From an uncultured Muribaculaceae bacterium (GTDB lineage: Bacteria; Bacteroidota; Bacteroidia; Bacteroidales; Muribaculaceae), in the NCBI GenBank assembly GCA_910584125.1, contig CAJTXU010000053.1:1-8715 (forward strand): DNA of 8,715 bases, read 5' to 3'. The notes below the pieces were generated by a model. The model did no database searches. It was not told the DNA's origin and saw only the letters and a program-made list of their open reading frames with translations. The number at the start of each line of letters is the position of its first letter. Position 1 is the first letter of the stretch. The position numbers and the translations under genes are program-made. This document shows positions 5,624 through 8,715 of this stretch, in pieces.

Positions 5624-6304
5624 ATGGCTAACAAAAATGAAGTCGAGGAGCAGAACGCAATCGACAAACTCAACGAGAACCTCGGCACCGCGAGCGAGAA
5701 GATCGCTCAGAACAAGAAAGTGATCTTCTGGGTGGTCGGCGGCCTGGCCGTCGTCGCCGCTTTCGTGCTGAGCTATTTCTTCATATACCGCAACCCCCGC
5801 CTCAACAAGGCGTTCGAGGCCTACAACGAGGTCGAGATCAAGGCCCAGGGCAACGACTCGATCGCAGCCGCCGAGTATGCTAAGGTGGCCGATGACTTCG
5901 GCGGAACAGACGCCGGCAATCTGGCCAGGCTCAGCGCCGCCGAGTCATACTACAATATGGGCAAGTACAAGGAGGCCGCCGCTTTCCTCGACGATTTCTC
6001 GACGTCCGAGCCCGTGCTCGCCGCCAACGCCATGACGCTCCAGGGCGACTGCTACGTCAACCTCAAGCAATATGACAAGGCCCTCTCCTGCTTCGACAAG
6101 GCCGTGAAGAAGGCCGACGGCAACCCGCAGATCGCCCCCCGCGTCCTGCTCAAGGAGGCCAACGTCTACGACGCCCAGAAGAAGTATGCCGACGCCCTCA
6201 AATGCTACGAGCGCATCGCTTCGGACTTCCCGACGTTCCAGCTCGGCAACGGCATGACCGTCGAGGCGTACATCGCCCGCGAGAAGGCGCGCATCGGCAA
6301 ATAA
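5624..6304 (+). CDS. Membrane-anchored TPR protein
   Basis: A 226-residue protein with a charged cytoplasmic N-terminus (1-32, rich in Asn, Glu and Lys), one hydrophobic helix (about 33-54, VIFWVVGGLAVVAAF onward) and a soluble helical part. The N-terminal lysines before the helix and no signal cleavage site suggest an inner-membrane anchor with the TPR part in the periplasm, an arrangement like E. coli YfgM. TPR-like units are visible at about 77-124 (AESYYNMGKYKEAAAFLDDF), 135-167 (GDCYVNLKQYDKALSCFDKA) and 172-207 (EANVYDAQKKYADALKCYER). Such proteins hold partner proteins together; the partner here is unknown. It is a single gene with its own promoter, divergent from the amylase and followed by a terminator-like hairpin (6373-6409). 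Family placement as a TPR protein is sure; the YfgM comparison is topology only. Confidence 0.85.
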   Translation: MANKNEVEEQNAIDKLNENLGTASEKIAQNKKVIFWVVGGLAVVAAFVLSYFFIYRNPRLNKAFEAYNEVEIKAQGNDSIAAAEYAKVADDFGGTDAGNLARLSAAESYYNMGKYKEAAAFLDDFSTSEPVLAANAMTLQGDCYVNLKQYDKALSCFDKAVKKADGNPQIAPRVLLKEANVYDAQKKYADALKCYERIASDFPTFQLGNGMTVEAYIAREKARIGK

Positions 6305-6331
6305 GCCGACGGCGGCCGCCCGCGTTCCAAA

Positions 6332-6362
6332 TTTGACATTCCATAAAATAATAAAACATTTG
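6332..6362 (+). promoter_or_regulatory. Probable promoter of the peptidase-dus unit
   Basis: TTTG (6332-6335) is followed after 19 bases by AACATTTG (6355-6362), one base off TAnnTTTG. Transcription would start near 6367, placing the hairpin at 6373-6409 inside a leader of about 57 bases. There is no room for another promoter between that hairpin and the ATG at 6424. Confidence 0.45.
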
Positions 6363-6373
6363 CTTATTTTATG
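6342..6373. repeat. AT-rich inverted repeat across the peptidase promoter
   Basis: CATAAAATAA (6342-6351) and TTATTTTATG (6364-6373) are perfect 10-base inverted repeats separated by 12 bases. The spacer holds most of the putative -7 box. It could be a regulator site or, in RNA reading through from the TPR gene, a weak AT hairpin. Confidence 0.45.
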
Positions 6374-6412
6374 AAAAGGGGTCTTGACTCTCGGGTCTCG
6401 GCCCTTTTCTTT
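6373..6412 (+). terminator. Terminator or leader attenuator hairpin
   Basis: GAAAAGGG (6373-6380) pairs with CCCTTTTC (6402-6409), with a small inner GAC/GTC pairing (6386-6388 with 6395-6397). The T-rich stem end continues into TTT (6410-6412). It lies 69 bases past the TPR stop and 11 bases before the peptidase ATG. It can end the TPR transcript, but any transcript from the probable promoter at 6332-6362 must also pass it. Confidence 0.6.
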
Positions 6413-6423
6413 ATGATGACATT

Positions 6424-7665
6424 ATGAGCGACATTTCACCCTACGGCGCCGACGCGCGGCTCGCGGTGCTCTCCAACGGCCTGAGGGTCGTCTCACGCCC
6501 CTCCGACGGCAACGTGGCCTACATCGGCGTCCTCACCGACGCCGGAAGCCGCGACGACGGCCCGGGCCGCGACGGACTGGCCCACTTCGTCGAGCACACG
6601 ATCTTCAAGGGCACCTCGCGCCGGCGCGGCTGGCAGATCTCGAACATGATGGAGACCGTCGGCGGCGCCCTCAACGCCTACACTTCGCGCGAGGAGATCA
6701 TGATCTACACCATCTCCCCCGCCGGATGCGAGGGCCGCGCGGTCGAGCTGCTCGCCGACCTCGTGGCCGACGCCTCGTTTCCCGAGGCCGACGTGGAGCG
6801 CGAGCGCGGCGTCGTGCTCGAGGAGATCAACCGCTATCACGACAGTCCGGCCGACGCGGTGATGGACGAGTTCGACGAACTCTTCTACGCCGGCCACCCG
6901 CTGGCCCACAATATCCTCGGCTATGCCGACACGGTCGCGGGCCTCGACTCGCGTCTGGCCCGGGAGTTCCTCACCGAGCGTTTCACGCCGGCCTCGATGG
7001 TGGTCTATTGCGTGGCGCCGGGCGATCAGGAGAGGCATCTGCGCCTCATCGAGCGCCATATGGGCGCCCTGCGCCGCGACGGCGGCCGCCCGGTGCGCGT
7101 GGCCCCGACGCCCAACGAGCCTTTCGACGAACTCCGCGACCGGGGCAACAAGCAGGCCAACACCATTATGGCCGTCCATGCCTGCGACCAGCTCGACGAG
7201 CGCCGCTACGCGCTCATGATGCTCGGCTCGGTGCTCGGCGGACCGTCGATGAACAGCCGCCTCAACCGCGAGATGCGCGAGAAGCGGGGCCTGGTATACG
7301 CCGTCGACGCCGGACTGGAGATGTATTCCGACTCGGGGTCGTTCCAAGTCTATTTCGGCACTGAGCCCGACCAGGTGGACCGCTGCACGCGCATCGTGCG
7401 GCGCGAGCTCGAGCGGCTCGCCGCCGAACCGATGACCGACAGGCTCTTCAACCAGTGGCGCCGTCAGATCTGCGGCCGCCTGCTCGTGGGCGGCGACCGC
7501 CGCGGCAGCCAGGCCATGGCCCTCGCCAAGAGCGTGCTCCGCTACGGCGAGGTGCGCGACTCCCGCTACGCCGCCGACCGCATCATGGCCCTCACCCCCG
7601 CCGACGTCCGCGCCGCCGCCGAGCTCCTCGCCTCCCGCCCCTTCTCCCGCCTCACTATAGTATGA
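6424..7665 (+). CDS. M16 family zinc metallopeptidase
   Basis: A 413-residue peptidase of the insulinase / mitochondrial processing peptidase family (M16B), normal in length for the bacterial single-chain type, which works as a dimer. The inverted zinc motif HFVEH is at 54-58, with E57 catalytic and H54 and H58 as ligands; the third ligand is E134 in VVLEEI, 76 residues after H58, as in the family. The second domain has the typical REMREKRGLVYAVDAG block (about 280-295). There is no signal peptide, so it is probably cytoplasmic; the substrate is unknown. The stop overlaps the dus start as ATGA. Upstream is a leader hairpin and a four-codon frame (ATG at 6413, TGA at 6425-6427) that ends across this start codon. 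The start is fixed by the conserved SNGLRVV opening shortly after it. Assignment is very secure. Confidence 0.95.
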   Translation: MSDISPYGADARLAVLSNGLRVVSRPSDGNVAYIGVLTDAGSRDDGPGRDGLAHFVEHTIFKGTSRRRGWQISNMMETVGGALNAYTSREEIMIYTISPAGCEGRAVELLADLVADASFPEADVERERGVVLEEINRYHDSPADAVMDEFDELFYAGHPLAHNILGYADTVAGLDSRLAREFLTERFTPASMVVYCVAPGDQERHLRLIERHMGALRRDGGRPVRVAPTPNEPFDELRDRGNKQANTIMAVHACDQLDERRYALMMLGSVLGGPSMNSRLNREMREKRGLVYAVDAGLEMYSDSGSFQVYFGTEPDQVDRCTRIVRRELERLAAEPMTDRLFNQWRRQICGRLLVGGDRRGSQAMALAKSVLRYGEVRDSRYAADRIMALTPADVRAAAELLASRPFSRLTIV

Positions 7666-8651
7666 AGATAGCTGATATTGAACTTGGCGAGCGCCCTGTG
7701 ATGCTCGCCCCGATGGAAGACGTCACCGACCTTTCCTTCCGCCTCATTTGCCGCGAGATGGGCGCCGCGCTCGTCTACACCGAATTCGTCTCGGCCGAGG
7801 CCCTCGTGCGCGACATCAGCTCCACCGTCCGCAAACTCACCATCGACGAGCGCGAGCGCCCCGTCGCCATCCAGATCTACGGCCGCGACGCCGACGCGAT
7901 GGTCGAGGCCGCCCGCATCGTGGAGCGCGCACGCCCCGACATCATCGACCTCAACTTCGGCTGCCCCGTCAAGAAGGTCGCCTCCAAGGGCGCCGGCGCC
8001 GGCATGCTCCGCGATATCCCCAAGATGCTCGACATCACCCGCGCCGTCGTCCGCGCCGTCTCGCTGCCCGTCACCGTCAAGACCCGCCTCGGCTGGGACG
8101 CCGACAACAAGATCATCACCGACCTCGGTCCGCGGCTCCAGGACTGCGGCATCCGCGCCCTCACCGTCCACGGCCGCACGCGCGCCCAGATGTACACCGG
8201 CCAGGCCGACTGGACCCTCATCAAGGCCCTCCGCGACGACCCCCGCATGGAGATACCCGTCATCGGTAACGGCGACATCACCACCCCCGAGGAGGCCCGC
8301 GACGCCTTCGACTGCTTCGGAGTCGACGGCGTCATGATAGGCCGCGCCTCGTTCGGTGCCCCCTGGATTTTCCGCGACGTCCGCCAGATGCTCGACACGG
8401 GCACATACACCCCGCTCACGCTCGACGAGAAGTTCGCCCTGCTCATGCGTCAGATCCACGAGAGCGTCGAGCGCATCGACGAATACCGTGGCATACTGCA
8501 CATCCGGCGCCACCTCGCCTCCTCACCCCTCTTCAAGGGCATACCCAACTTCCGCGAGACGCGCATCCGCATGCTCCGCGCCGACACCCTCGCCGACCTT
8601 CACGCTGTCCTCGCCGAAGCCCGCCGCCTCATCACAACCGCATACGATTAG
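7662..8651 (+). CDS. dusB: tRNA-dihydrouridine synthase (Dus family)
   Basis: A 329-residue flavoenzyme that reduces specific uridines in the tRNA D-loop to dihydrouridine with NAD(P)H, in the cytoplasm. The FMN barrel motifs appear in order: LAPMEDVTD (15-23), TEFVSAEAL (40-48), QIYG (71-74), DLNFGCP (96-102) with catalytic C101, KGAGAGML (109-116), VKTRLGW (139-145) with K140, HGRTRAQMYTG, NGDI for FMN phosphate, and GVMIGRASFGAPW. A helical C-terminal domain follows. The ATG at 7662 overlaps the peptidase stop (ATGA); the same frame extends upstream to 7455 but that part is out-of-frame peptidase sequence rich in Arg and Pro. Translational coupling to the peptidase is likely. The DusB label rests on general resemblance of the GCPVKKV and GAGAGML blocks; the exact subgroup is less certain than the enzyme family. 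Confidence 0.95.
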   Translation: MKIADIELGERPVMLAPMEDVTDLSFRLICREMGAALVYTEFVSAEALVRDISSTVRKLTIDERERPVAIQIYGRDADAMVEAARIVERARPDIIDLNFGCPVKKVASKGAGAGMLRDIPKMLDITRAVVRAVSLPVTVKTRLGWDADNKIITDLGPRLQDCGIRALTVHGRTRAQMYTGQADWTLIKALRDDPRMEIPVIGNGDITTPEEARDAFDCFGVDGVMIGRASFGAPWIFRDVRQMLDTGTYTPLTLDEKFALLMRQIHESVERIDEYRGILHIRRHLASSPLFKGIPNFRETRIRMLRADTLADLHAVLAEARRLITTAYD

Positions 8652-8715
8652 CTCTGCCGCGCGGATGCCGCCGGGAGAGGCGACTGTCCCCAGTCGCCGT
8701 GTACAAACATGCGGA
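8652..8715. repeat. REP-like hairpin after dus, cut by window edge
   Basis: GGCGACTG (8679-8686) and CAGTCGCC (8691-8698) form a perfect 8-base stem with loop TCCC. No T run follows, so it is not a standard intrinsic terminator. GCGGA occurs on both sides (8661-8665 and 8711-8715). Compact GC hairpins of this sort between genes often belong to dispersed repeat families; the right-hand part is outside the window. Confidence 0.45.

Noticed and set aside
7455..7661. Upstream extension of dus to an ATG at 7455
   Set aside because: The added 69 residues are a shifted reading of the peptidase C-terminus, very rich in Arg and Pro; Dus proteins start near MKIADIELG.
6493..8513. Long minus-strand frames at 6493-7347 and 7566-8513
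   Set aside because: Both are antisense to the peptidase and dus genes and have biased low-information products.

Overview
The window looks like a piece of a GC-rich Bacteroidales chromosome; Muribaculaceae or a close relative is a guess. The evidence is promoters of the Bacteroidetes type (TTTG near -33, TAnnTTTG near -7), A/C-rich leaders without clear Shine-Dalgarno sites, a secreted amylase with SusE/SusF-like modules and a Bacteroidales-type C-terminal tail, and a DUF2807 protein. The genes are GC-rich (two hand-counted 60-base samples gave 65 and 73 %), but bases 1-480 are only about 42 % G+C by hand count.

Layout. Bases 1-510 hold no convincing gene. They contain a 121-base imperfect hairpin, a strong intrinsic terminator and several small palindromes and direct repeats. 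This stretch lies directly past the 3' end of a minus-strand tRNA-Phe (550-622) and its terminator, which is a classic landing site for integrative elements, so it may be the edge or remnant of one. The tRNA promoter overlaps the stop codon of the next gene. Then come three minus-strand genes. The secreted GH13 alpha-amylase (3128-5404) is separated by a GC-rich hairpin from a two-gene unit, in which a DUF2807 envelope protein (2219-3001) overlaps a Wzx-like polysaccharide flippase (750-2222) by ATGA. On the plus strand follow a membrane-anchored TPR protein (5624-6304) and a second two-gene unit, an M16 zinc peptidase (6424-7665) overlapping a tRNA-dihydrouridine synthase (7662-8651), also by ATGA.

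The genes do not form one pathway. The amylase, DUF2807 protein, flippase and TPR protein all act in or across the envelope; the peptidase and Dus are housekeeping functions. I found no CRISPR array, transposase, integrase, defence gene or SusCD pair, and no clearly new multi-gene system. The most interesting signals are non-coding: an almost symmetrical divergent promoter centred on 5512 between the amylase and TPR genes, the structured low-GC stretch beside the tRNA, a hairpin in the probable peptidase leader, a DUF2807 promoter placed so close to the start codon that the mRNA may be leaderless, and a truncated REP-like hairpin at the right edge.
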